Under the pieces are notes generated by a model. It did no database searches, was not told the origin of the DNA, and worked only from the letters and a program-made list of their open reading frames with translations. This document shows, piece after piece, positions 20,581 through 29,339 of a stretch of 63,489 nucleotides of DNA. This DNA comes from Patescibacteria group bacterium UBA2023. Lineage in GTDB: Bacteria > Patescibacteriota > Gracilibacteria > BD1-5 > UBA2023. The stretch is taken from assembly GCA_002335145.1 (NCBI GenBank), contig DDBV01000033.1, positions 1 to 63,489 on the forward strand, read 5' to 3'. The position numbers and the translations under genes are program-made. Every line of letters starts with the position of its first letter. Within the stretch, counting starts at the first letter, position 1.

Positions 20581-23500
20581 TTACTTCGCGACCCGATCGA
20601 CTGAGAACCGCCGGACGAAGTCCTTGACGAGCGGCGGAGGATTGATGAGGACACGATTCGAGTAGTTCACGATCACTCCGACCGAGAGTGCCTCGTAGCT
20701 TGCCTCGCCGCGTATATAGGTGCGAGTATCGAGCAGTGGCTCGATATCGCCATAGACCGATCCATCGATCACGAGTCGATCGGTCGTACGGGCAGTACCG
20801 ATGAGCGATCCGTTTGAGACAACGAAGACTCCCGAGATGGACGTGACGGACGCATCGATGATGATATCTCCGTTCTTCACCACGAATGCATAGCTCGCCG
20901 ATGGCGCGTGTGTTATGTTTCCGGTGATCCGTAGGTCTCCGTCTTCCACGATGATGGTCCGGACTTCCGAGAGATTGAGCCCGTTCAAGACAAGGTCTCC
21001 GTATTTCTGGACCCGTATGTCCCTTTGGTCACGGAATGCGGGCAAGAGGGTATCGAAATCATATTCGGACGAGATCGTTGTCCCGGAGGGGACGGTGGAA
21101 ATTGTGACGGTCCGGGCAGAGCGATTGATCGAATCACCACCCTGTGCGACTCACGAGTCGACACGTGTTTGCATGGTGCTATCTGCTTGGGCAGAGTAGG
21201 AGAGGGACGAGAGATTCTTTTCGGTTCCGAGATCGGATGTCCGGAGGCTCACGGTGGTAAAGTTCCCGGATTCAATGTTCGCGAGAAATCGCTGTGAGCT
21301 TGCCCCTGCGGGATCGAAATTAAGATACCCAACATCGTATCCGGCCGAGCGGGCAAGGTATCCGCCTCCTCAGGATGTGCCGGCGACCGCGGGCTTGGCT
21401 ATGCGAGTTTTGATCGGCTCCTGCAGGTATCCGAGTTCTACGTAGAATGATGAAGAAGTCGTATCCTCATACCCACCGGATGCTATTGCATCGGTATTTC
21501 CCACGAAGTTTCGCACTCCCGGTTCGGTCCCAGAAAAGAGCGTGAGGCTCGTATCTGGCGCGGACATGGCGATCGTCTTGCAGTACGCAGCATTGTCGCG
21601 TTTGATTGCTGGATCGGTATCGCGCATGCAGACTTGCCGTCCGGAAGATCCGTCTATGTAGAAGGGGTATGATCGGTCGAACGTAATAGCCGTCCCATCG
21701 GAGAAGACCGAGACATTGTTTCCGATGATGACCCGGAAGTCTGCAAGCTTCGAGACACCCCCTCCAGGATTCGTCATATTGAGGTCTCCAGGGTATTGTC
21801 CGGGATTCGTGAAGGTGGAGAGGGTACAGCTTACATTGCATCCTGGCTGTGCCGCATCGCATTCTTCGCCATGGCCAATCTGGAGCGTGCCGTCTCCGCA
21901 GTACGTGCAGTCCGACCGGCAGCCGGGTGTCGTCGTATTCGGTACGAGCGTGTTTACGCCGCCGATGACCGACCATCGGTGCGTCTCGCACGACTCTCCT
22001 ACGCCGAGGTACCCATCTCCGCAGTATCCTCATCCACCGCCACCTCATCCACCTCCGCCTCCACCTCCACCGCTATAATCGGCAGAGCAGAGGCCTCCAG
22101 CCATGCTCGATCCACATCCCCAAGAATAGTGGATCACGCCCGCGCTATCTGGGGCTGTAGCGGTGAAGTCATGCACCGCCGAGGGACCAGCTGCACAGAG
22201 TCACGGGGTGTTTGCCGTTATCGATCCGCGGACATTGCCCACCGTGAACCCCGGATTACAGCTCGATCCGCCGGATATGGCTACATAGTGGGAGACACAG
22301 AGGCCTCCTGCCATGCTCGACCCACATGCCCAAGAGTAGTAGACGTTTCCGGAGTTATCTGGTGCGGTCTGAGTGAAGTCATGCACCGCCGAGGGGCCAG
22401 CCGCACAGAGGCCCGTGCTTGCGATCGAGAGAGGACTCCCGACACTTGCACCAACGCCTCCGGGTTGACAAGAGCTGCCACCAGGGGTGTAGCTCGCCGC
22501 ACATGACCCTCCCATAGCACTTCCGTCACAGGCCCAGGTATAGTTCACATTCCCGCTTCCATCCACGGATTCACTAAATCCGGTCACATTGCCCGAGGCG
22601 CAGAGTCCGGAGGTTCATGCGGTAATCGCTCCAGTAAGCGGAAGCGTGATCGATCCGCGGACACAGGACGCCGGAGGAATTGTTGAGTTGTAGCTCGCGA
22701 TACAGGCTCCGCCGATGGTACTTCCAGCACAGCCCCACGCGTATGAAAAGGTTCCAGATCCATCTGGTCACGATCGTATGAATCCTTCGGCCGAACCGAA
22801 TCGGCAGAGTCATGGAGTTGTCTCGTTGATTTCGAGTGGTTGTGGCCCGGTGGTTGATCCCGGTATGCAGGAATCTCCAACAGTGAAGGTCAGATTCGCC
22901 GCACACGATCCTCCCATGGCACTTCCGTCACAGGCCCAGGAGTATGATACCGTTCTCGTTGAGGCATCGTAATTCTCAACGAATCCCGTCACATTGCCCG
23001 AGGCGCAGAGTCCGGAGGTTGTCTGGTTGATGGGCGTACTGAGCGGCAGTGTTATGTTGCCGCGGATGCAGGCGTTCGTCACGAGGCTTGTATCGAGGTC
23101 TGCTGCACACGATCCTCCCATAGCACTTCCGTCACAGGCCCAGGAGTAGTGGATAATGCCATTGGAATCCTGACCGGAATCAACGAATCCCGTCACATTG
23201 CCCGAGGCGCAGAGTCCCGGAGTTGATTGGTTGATATAAGAGGTAAGCGGAAGCGTGATCGATCCACGGGCGCACGAAGGACTGACTGGAACTGACTCAC
23301 ACGATGCGCTACAGCCCGATCCGGGCACGCCGTTTTGGCTTCAGAGGTCGCAGGCTTCCGCTCCATTTCGTACACCGTCACCGCACCAGTCCACATAGAG
23401 GTTGTGACATTCCACGTGCCGACGTCGCGGCGGGGTTGTGCTATAAAAGTGTTTCGTGCTCACGACGTTATCGAAATGGCCATTAGTCGTGAGGAACGGG

Positions 23501-24045
23501 CGTCCATTGTTCGTTGACTCGACTCACTCGGTGTACGACCAATTGAAAGACGTCTGGCTATCGGAGCCGTCTATCGATGGGACGCTATAGTGGAGGTCGT
23601 ATACCACACGCGCCGCGACTTGGTCGCGTGAAGCCGGGTGATTCGTGAATTTGAGACCGCGAGGATTAAAGATAACCAATCGGTTCAGCCCTTCGGCATT
23701 CACATATCCTTGGGGCATGTAATACGATGTGATGCGGGTGTTTGTTGATTCCCCATCCTGATTGAGAGAGAGATGTCCCATGGGGTCGATATTCGCGCTC
23801 GATGCCCCGTTGGAAAAAACGATCTCCGGTCGTCATGGGAAATTGTTGTAGAACCAGTCCCACATCCAAAATCCTTCGCCGAGATAATATCGGTCGGTTG
23901 CGCAGACCTCGCAGGCATTTCCGCCCGTATCGAATGTGGCACAGTCAACGATCGCTGCCGAGACAGCTGATGGTGCGAGCCAGAGACCCGCTATCACACA
24001 GAGGAGACGGACTAGGTATTTGGTCCGCCCGTGACGTAGGTTCAT
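20581..24045 (-). CDS. Giant secreted protein with Cys-rich tandem repeats (1154 aa)
   Basis: The protein has 1154 residues. No TAA or TAG interrupts the frame; about a dozen TGA codons do under the standard code. A signal peptide (YLVRLLCVIAGLWLAPSAVS) starts it. Then comes a ~230-residue N-terminal region, followed by six repeats of ~60 residues (GLCASGNVTGF ... YSWACDGSAMGGSCAA). Next is a 15-Gly linker, and then paired Cys motifs of the CGDG...GEECD type seen in myxobacterial Cys-rich repeats. The C-terminal ~300 residues share a module (VIDGSVYGDIEPLLDTRTYI) with the 1742-5728 protein. Likely an extracellular adhesin or pilus-associated protein. It follows a small lipoprotein gene that overlaps its start. 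Confidence 0.75.
22027..22071 (-). repeat. Poly-glycine tract (15 codons)
   Basis: Fifteen consecutive Gly codons in the giant protein: mostly GGA, GGT and GGC, with TGA at 22045 and 22030 inside the run. It probably serves as a flexible linker between the repeat region and the CGDG domain. Confidence 0.85.
22085..23330 (-). repeat. Tandem Cys-rich repeats within the giant protein
   Basis: Six copies of a ~60-residue unit, each with GLCA followed ~30 residues later by a W-A-C/G-GSAMGGSC-type block. Four are of the ACDGSAMGGSCAA type and two of the CGSSMAGGLC type. DNA blocks such as the reverse complement of YSWACDGSAMGG (near 22515, 22920 and 23115) are almost identical, which shows recent duplication or conversion. 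Confidence 0.8.
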
Positions 24046-24155
24046 GTTCCGGATTCGTTAGGGGTAGAGTTGTTTGCATCTTGCGAGTCGCGGCTATCGG
24101 CACAAGCTGACAGCAGCAATAGCACGGAAAGGATGGTCGGGATCAGTGTATGCAT
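24012..24155 (-). CDS. Small lipoprotein
   Basis: The protein has 47 residues with TGA as Gly. ATG 24153-24155 starts a signal (IPTILSVLLLLSAC) with a lipobox Cys followed by Ala-Asp. The short mature part is Ser/Asn/Thr-rich. It has a good promoter 28 bp upstream and overlaps the start of the giant gene by 34 bp in another frame, so the two are probably translated from one message. No family can be assigned at this size. Confidence 0.55.
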
Positions 24156-24182
24156 GGCAAGTTTTTCTAGAGACTCACAATA

Positions 24183-24210
24183 ATTATACGCAATGATCGG
24201 TAAAACGCAA
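24183..24210 (-). promoter_or_regulatory. Promoter of the lipoprotein/giant-protein operon
   Basis: On the minus strand: TTGCGT (24205-24210), a 16-nt spacer and TATAAT (24183-24188). Confidence 0.7.
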
Positions 24211-24271
24211 AAAATCGTCCAACCCTGATCGATGTCGTTTCAGATTTGCAAAAAACCGCTTTCCCGATACC

Positions 24272-24745
24272 ATGGACGCAGATCTATCTCCTCATCAATA
24301 CACGCCCATGTTTGTGGAAATCGCCTATGCCGCTGGGCCGGTTCTCGACCCGAATCGTGCCTACGATATCGATGATGTCATCCGCGTTGGTGTTGCTCTC
24401 GTTGTTCTCGTTTCTGGATTTCTCTCGGTCCTCTTTATTATTTGGGGAGGGCTTATGCTCATATTGTCCGGAGGAAAAGACGAGAAGGTCAAACCCGCAA
24501 TCAACAGTATCCGCTATGCTGTTGTCGGTATCATTGTGGTTGTTCTCTCGCTCTTTGTGGTACCACGGTTCGGTGATCTTCTCGGTCTTGATATATCGGC
24601 ATATCTCTCGCCGCGTACCATTTTCAGCACGATCCAGGACCTCTCTGTCCGCATCTTCGGTGGCTCGAGCGGAGACTCGCTCGAAGTAGGTTCCGGCGGT
24701 GTTCGGTCGGTGGACCAGCTCCCTGCGAACTTCTCCGACCTCTAA
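24272..24745 (+). CDS. VirB2/pilin-like two-span membrane protein
   Basis: The protein has 157 residues from ATG 24272. ATG 24308 (MFVEIAYAAGP) may be the real start, because TTGCAA (24246) and TACCAT (24268) look like a promoter whose transcript would begin near 24280. Two membrane spans (VGVALVVLVSGFLSVLFIIW and YAVVGIIVVVLSLFVV) flank a charged SGGKDEKVKPAINS loop. This is the same design as the VirB2-like proteins at 14007 and 14431. A ~60-residue polar C-terminus follows. It is monocistronic, ending at a strong terminator. Likely a pilin or T4SS membrane subunit. Confidence 0.6.
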   Translation: MDADLSPHQYTPMFVEIAYAAGPVLDPNRAYDIDDVIRVGVALVVLVSGFLSVLFIIWGGLMLILSGGKDEKVKPAINSIRYAVVGIIVVVLSLFVVPRFGDLLGLDISAYLSPRTIFSTIQDLSVRIFGGSSGDSLEVGSGGVRSVDQLPANFSDL

Positions 24746-24810
24746 AACAGAAATTCCCTTTTCGAGAGTTTCTCGTTCAGATTCTTTCGGCCGCTCTGTC
24801 GATTCATTCT

Positions 24811-24843
24811 CGAAAAAACACTCCGATACGGAGTGTTTTTTCG
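24811..24843. terminator. Bidirectional terminator
   Basis: A 15-bp stem CGAAAAAACACTCCG/CGGAGTGTTTTTTCG with a 3-nt loop lies between two convergent genes. Confidence 0.88.
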
Positions 24844-24864
24844 ACTTCCAAACACCTTTCGTGG

Positions 24865-25482
24865 TTAGCTCGGTCGGTCGATATAGTCGATTACTTGTCT
24901 CTTCGTGAAGAATTCCAGTGCCCGTACGAGTCATGAATCGGCCGATTCATGATCGTTGGTGATTACTGCGAGGGCCTTGTGGAAGGGGATTCGATCAACT
25001 CACGTCTGATACTCTGGCACACCGAATCTCGGCAGGAGCATTTCCGGAACGTTCTGATATACGCAGACAGATTCCCAGTATGGGGTATGTTCCTCCGGTG
25101 CGAAGACGACATGGTCGGTTTCTCCCGATGACTCATCGAGGAATTTTGCAAAGGTCGATCCTCATTCCTGCTCCCCTCGGCGTATGAGTGTCTCCAGCTC
25201 ACTCTCTGGACGCACATCGTTTTCATACATAGCCGTCTCCATGGTTCCGTGGAGGTAGCTGTATCATCATCCGGCTTCGGAGGGCCTCCTTGGTAAGAGG
25301 AGCCTGCCTCACATATCCGTCACGAGGCATCCGGATTTTCCATGGATGATGCCCATGCCCGTAGTAGCGATCGAAGTTTGGAGTATTGCAAGAGGTATGG
25401 AGCCGCGAGGGGTAAAAAAATCCTTGGCATATGTTGTGATTCCTGGCCTCAGGCCGTGAGAAATGGTGGTTGCTTTAGACAT
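24865..25482 (-). CDS. Hypothetical protein, possibly NUDIX-like
   Basis: The protein has 205 residues with TGA-coded Gly at five sites (25311, 25264, 25267, 25162, 24931). No standard-code ORF covers it. The first part contains GKSGCLVTDMGGRLLLPRRP, which reads like the first strands of a NUDIX domain, followed by an acidic, Glu/Arg-rich segment. The NUDIX box itself cannot be matched, so the assignment is weak. The C-terminal half is acidic with aromatic residues (FAPEEHTPYWESVCVYQ). ATG 25480-25482 overlaps the stop of the upstream small membrane gene (ATGTCTAA), which suggests translational coupling. Confidence 0.5.
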
Positions 25483-25714
25483 TCAGAAGAAAGAAAAGAA
25501 GGCAAAATAAAGGTAAAATCAGAACAAGAATCAACATAGGAAATATACAAAATAAGAAATATTCGTCAAGTCTCCCCGCACTCTTCTGTGTCCCGCTTCT
25601 TCCGCCCCAATAACCACGCTTATCCTTAATACGGTCCGTATATGATCGCTTCCGGGATTTTTTCAGGAATACGGTGGAGAAATTTCTCTTTCGAAATTTC
25701 TTTTTGCTTTCCAT
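25475..25714 (-). CDS. Small basic protein with C-terminal membrane span
   Basis: The protein has 79 residues. The N-terminal half is very basic (Lys/Arg-rich); the last 27 residues are a hydrophobic span (FLFCIFPMLILVLILPLFCL). The DNA is clearly richer in A and T than its neighbours, so it may be acquired or non-coding. The stop overlaps the start of the next gene by 8 bp. No family recognised. Confidence 0.35.
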   Translation of the reverse strand: MESKKKFRKRNFSTVFLKKSRKRSYTDRIKDKRGYWGGRSGTQKSAGRLDEYFLFCIFPMLILVLILPLFCLLFFLLNV

Positions 25715-25731
25715 GATATTCTCTCTATAAT
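25704..25731 (+). promoter_or_regulatory. Promoter of tRNA-His
   Basis: TTGCTT (25704-25709), a 16-nt spacer and TATAAT (25726-25731), 45 bp before the tRNA; rpsA may be read from it too. Confidence 0.7.
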
Positions 25732-25775
25732 TTCCGCGCCCTTTTTCACTAAGACAATAGGGACTACGCGCGTAT

Positions 25776-25853
25776 GGCGGATGTAGTTCAGTTGGTTAGA
25801 ACACCAGACTGTGAATCTGGATGTCGCGGGTTCGAATCCCGTCATTCGCCCCA
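25776..25853 (+). tRNA. tRNA-His (GTG)
   Basis: A full cloverleaf with anticodon GTG (loop CTGTGAA). The acceptor stem has the extra G-1 at 25776 pairing with C73, the identity element of bacterial tRNA-His. The CCA end is encoded. rpsA follows 32 bp later. Confidence 0.95.
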
Positions 25854-25885
25854 TTTCTTTTTATTCCCTAACCGTTACCGCTATC

Positions 25886-27112
25886 ATGCCGGCAACTACA
25901 GGAAACCAGAACGACTTCAGTGCCATTGCGGCGACCATGGACCCTATCAAGCGTATAAATATCGGTGATGTCGTGCAGGGTACTGCCCTCTACGCAACAC
26001 CTAAAATGATCCTCGTTGATCTCGCGGGACAATTTACCGGAATTATTTCCGGATCCCATCTTCACTCCTCCATTGAGGATGTTTCCGAGATTGGGGTTGG
26101 CTCCACTGTGGAGGCAATTGTCATCGATGAGGATGAGGAAGCAGGACTCATTGTGCTTTCGCTTCGTAAGGCAAGCCAAGCTCGGCTCATCGAGAAGCTG
26201 CACCAGAATTTCGATACCAAGGAAATCATCACCGTCATTCCGAACGAAGCCAATAAGGGAGGACTTCTGATCGACCTCGATGGAGTCAAGGGATTCATCC
26301 CTGTCTCCCAGCTCACGCCCCTGCACTATCCGCGTGTCGAGGGAGCCAATGCCGAGAAGATCCTCGATCATCTGCGTGGGCTCGTCGGTAAGCCGTTCAA
26401 GGTTCGCGTCATCAACGTGGACAACGATGGGAAGAAGATCATCTTCTCCGAGAAGGCCGCGATCGAGGAGCAGCGCATGGACGCCCTCTCCAAGCTCAAG
26501 GTTGGAGACAACGTGGAAGGAGTGGTTAGCGGTATCCTCACCTACGGTCTCTTCGTCACGTTCAACGGACTCGAGGGTCTCGTGCACGTCTCGGAGATCG
26601 ACTGGGGACACGTCTCGGATCCGTCCAAGTTCGCCAAGGTCTCGGACAAGGTTACCGTCCAGGTCATCGGCATCGAGCAGGAGAAGATCAGCCTCTCCAT
26701 GAAGCGTCTCAAGACCAACCCATGGGAGGACATCGCATCTCGCTACAATGTCGGAGATGTCGTTACGGCTCCGGTCGTGAAGATTTCCCAGTTCGGTATC
26801 TTCCTCGGGCTCGCCGGAGGAGTGAACGGACTCATTCACCTCTCGGAGATCTCGCACGATCCGATCGAGAACGTAGAGGATCTCGTCCGTGTCGGAGACA
26901 ACGTGGAGGCCAAGATCATCGCGCTCGATATCACGAGCCGCCGTATCGGTCTCTCCATGAAGGCACTCACCGAGGCTCCCAAGTCCGCAGAAACTCCGGC
27001 TTCCGAAGCTTCGGCCGATGAAGAGAAGCCTGCCAAGAAGCCTCGCGCGACCAAGAAGAAGACCGAAGAAGCTGCAAACGACAACGAGTCGAACGAAGAA
27101 GCCGCTGCGTAA
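25886..27112 (+). CDS. rpsA: 30S ribosomal protein S1 (four S1 domains)
   Basis: The protein has 408 residues. Four S1 (OB-fold) domains are visible: about residues 20-95, 110-175, 200-270 (VGDNVEGVVSGILTYGLFVT) and 285-360 (VGDVVTAPVVKISQFGIFLG). A Lys/Glu/Ala-rich tail follows. Known role: mRNA binding and translation initiation on the 30S subunit; four-domain forms are common outside Proteobacteria. No TGA codon is used despite many Gly, which fits a highly expressed gene. ATG 25886 is chosen over in-frame codons inside the tRNA. Confidence 0.92.
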   Translation: MPATTGNQNDFSAIAATMDPIKRINIGDVVQGTALYATPKMILVDLAGQFTGIISGSHLHSSIEDVSEIGVGSTVEAIVIDEDEEAGLIVLSLRKASQARLIEKLHQNFDTKEIITVIPNEANKGGLLIDLDGVKGFIPVSQLTPLHYPRVEGANAEKILDHLRGLVGKPFKVRVINVDNDGKKIIFSEKAAIEEQRMDALSKLKVGDNVEGVVSGILTYGLFVTFNGLEGLVHVSEIDWGHVSDPSKFAKVSDKVTVQVIGIEQEKISLSMKRLKTNPWEDIASRYNVGDVVTAPVVKISQFGIFLGLAGGVNGLIHLSEISHDPIENVEDLVRVGDNVEAKIIALDITSRRIGLSMKALTEAPKSAETPASEASADEEKPAKKPRATKKKTEEAANDNESNEEAAA

Positions 27113-27133
27113 CTGATTCTCTCTGAAGAATGA

Positions 27134-27163
27134 AAATCCCCGAGCGATCGGGGATTTGTTTTT
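27134..27163 (+). terminator. Intrinsic terminator of rpsA
   Basis: A 10-bp stem AAATCCCCGA/TCGGGGATTT with a GCGA loop and a GTTTTT tail. Confidence 0.85.
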
Positions 27164-27211
27164 GAGAGACATTTTTGGTACGATACGCTATATATTCATT
27201 TCAATGACGTC

Positions 27212-27703
27212 TTGAGTCCAAATGTTCCCGTTATCCGCGAGGCGGTTGAGTCTGACGCTGCTGCCATTCTGCATCTCACGGATGTTATCTTCGATATCCA
27301 TCACCGTGCTCTTGGTACCATCTTTCGCGGTGATACCGCAACTCTCTCGTCGGAGCTGAGACTCGCCATGCCCCACCCGGATCATGTCCGGTTCGTAGCC
27401 CAAGAGGGCGAGGATATCATCGGGTTTGTAGAGGGTTATGGAGAGAGTCGCGAGGGTCATCTCGTACTTCAGGATGATCGTTGGTATAAAATTGATACCA
27501 TCGTCGTCGCCGAAAAATTCCGAAGTCGGGGAGTGGGAAAGAAGCTTATGGCGGCGATTGAACGGTTCGCGAGAGACCGAGGATACCGGCGCATCGAACT
27601 CAACGTCTACGCGTTCAATGAAACGGCAATCGCGCTGTATACGGAACTTGGTCTGGTTCCTGTCGAGTTAACAATGAGTAAGTTGCTTCCGGTGGGAGAG
27701 TAG
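27212..27703 (+). CDS. GNAT-family N-acetyltransferase
   Basis: The protein has 163 residues. The acetyl-CoA binding motif A is clear: TIVVAEKFRSRGVGKKLM (R/Q-x-x-G-x-G/A), followed by motif B (FNETAIALYTELGLVPVE). The N-terminus (VPVIREAVESDAAAILHLTD) is also typical. The first usable start is TTG at 27212; an ATG at 27204 is out of frame. Substrate unknown; protein or small-molecule N-acetylation. It meets sufU tail to tail with 6 bp between them. Confidence 0.85.
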   Translation: MSPNVPVIREAVESDAAAILHLTDVIFDIHHRALGTIFRGDTATLSSELRLAMPHPDHVRFVAQEGEDIIGFVEGYGESREGHLVLQDDRWYKIDTIVVAEKFRSRGVGKKLMAAIERFARDRGYRRIELNVYAFNETAIALYTELGLVPVELTMSKLLPVGE

Positions 27704-27709
27704 CAATGT

Positions 27710-28114
27710 CTACTGCAGTACCGACGCGAAGTCATCGACAATCCCGTCGCCCCGCCACTCGTGCAGAGCATTGCGGGTGGCAAGCAGTGCGAACACGCTC
27801 GACTGTCGCCGGCGATGTGTGACCTCGATGCCAAGATTCTCTCGGATATAGTGCTCATCGAGTGAAAGAATTTCATCTACAGCCATGTCGATGATACTCT
27901 CGCCGAAGATACTCGCGCACGCGGTCGTCACGATCGCGGTGTCTCCCTCGAATCCGAAACCAACAATGCGATCGTTTTCGATTCGCAGGTGCACAGTAAT
28001 CGCATCGTCACAGAGACGGTTTGTTTCCCGTCGCGAGATGGTCGCATCCGGGATCATGCCCTTATTCGCGGGGTTTTTGGCATACTCGGCCAAAAGCTCG
28101 TTTGAAATCATCAT
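27710..28114 (-). CDS. NifU/SufU-like Fe-S scaffold with altered cysteines
   Basis: The protein has 134 residues. The overall pattern matches SufU/IscU N-terminal scaffolds (EYAKNPANKGMIPDA; ITVHLRIENDRIVGFGFEGD). Of the three ligand cysteines, the first is present (NRLCDD). The G-C-A-I cysteine is replaced (GDTAIVTTACAS, a Cys six residues later), and the third in the RIKC-type motif is missing (RQSSVFALLATRNAL). It follows sufS by 5 bp, so it belongs to the SUF operon. Probable scaffold or SufS-activating partner with changed chemistry. Confidence 0.75.
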   Translation of the reverse strand: MMISNELLAEYAKNPANKGMIPDATISRRETNRLCDDAITVHLRIENDRIVGFGFEGDTAIVTTACASIFGESIIDMAVDEILSLDEHYIRENLGIEVTHRRRQSSVFALLATRNALHEWRGDGIVDDFASVLQ

Positions 28115-28119
28115 GGGAC

Positions 28120-29334
28120 TTACCGGCGCAGTGCCGTTATTCCATCGATCATGGCATCATAAAACCGGTCGATATCCTCGATGGTATTGTAGATGCCGAG
28201 ACTCGCCCGGACTGTTCCGCGCACATCGCGCCATCGGGCGAGAGGCTCGGCACAATGGAGTCCTGCGCGGACGCAGATATCGCGCTCACCCAGGTACTCG
28301 GCGAGATCGGCGATATGGACGTCCGGGATCGAATGCGAGAGGATACCGACCCGCCCCTCCACTCCCCGCGGTCCGAGCAGATCGATGGGGTGGGGAAATT
28401 CTTCCAGTCGCCGTAATGCGTGAGCGACGAGACCGTTCTTGATTTCGTTGATCGTCTCGCGCCCCCCGATACTCTCGATGTAGCGGATGGCTGAGTCGAT
28501 ACTCGCCGCACCCTGGATATGGGGCGTGCCCGGCTCGTGACGATAGGGAAGTCCGGCTGATTCGTATCCGTCCTCAGAGACCCAATTGATCGCACCACCT
28601 CATCCGAACGCGGGGCGCATCTCACGCAAGAGGTCCTCGCGTCCCCAGAGTACCCCGAGACCGGTCTCAGCGAACATCTTGTGACCCGTGAAGAAGGCGA
28701 AGTCCGCATCGAGCATTTGCACATCCAGGAATGCTCCCGGTGCCGACTGGCTCGCATCCACGACAAGATACGTATCGTCCCGAAGCATGGCAGAGAGTCG
28801 TTCGAGCGAGAATATCTTGCCCGTCACATTCGAAACGTGCGCGAGAGCGACGACTCGGACGGAGTCATCGTACTTGCGTTCGAAATCGGCGAAATCAAGA
28901 TCGTAGGACTCATCGAGTCGGACGAATTCCACTGTCGCTCCCACCTCTTCGGCGAGCATCTGCCAGGGGACGACATTCGCATGATGCTCGGCCAGGGATA
29001 CGAGAATCTTGTCTCCGCGTCCGATCCACCCGGATCGCCGCATCGACCCCGCCAGATAATTGAGAGCATAGGTCGCGTTGTAGGTGTACACGATCTCAGC
29101 CGGAGAGTTCGCCCCGATGAAGTTCGCCACACGCTTCTTGGAGCGATCATACACAATCTCCGCTGCCTCCGAGAGGGGATATGCGCCACGGTGGATGTTG
29201 GCATATGATTCCACGGAAAACCGCGAGGTTTCCTCTATGACTATGCGAGGTTTGAGTGCGCTTGCCGTGGAGTCGAGGTAGATGAGGTTTGGATGAGTCT
29301 CGAAGACGGGAAAGTCGGATCGGAAATTCTTCAT
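28120..29334 (-). CDS. sufS: Cysteine desulfurase SufS
   Basis: The protein has 404 residues, full length. A PLP-dependent class V aminotransferase fold: SLAEHHANVVPWQ, the HVSNVTG segment, VVDASQSAPG, and the PLP lysine in TGHKMFAETG. The active-site Cys lies in RAGLHCAEPL. TGA at 28600 gives Gly in RPAFGGGG, where SufS proteins have a conserved Gly-rich loop. The enzyme takes sulfur from cysteine for Fe-S assembly. ATG 29332-29334 starts MKNFRSDFPVFETHP. It stands between sufD and the SufU-like gene. Confidence 0.95.
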
Positions 29335-29339
29335 GGGAT

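Noticed and set aside
22085-23330. CRISPR-like array in the repeated region
   Set aside because: The repeats are protein-coding, about 180-200 bp long, in frame and without spacers of uniform length.
25868-27172. A 434-codon minus-strand open frame opposite rpsA
   Set aside because: A shadow of ribosomal protein S1; no independent signals.
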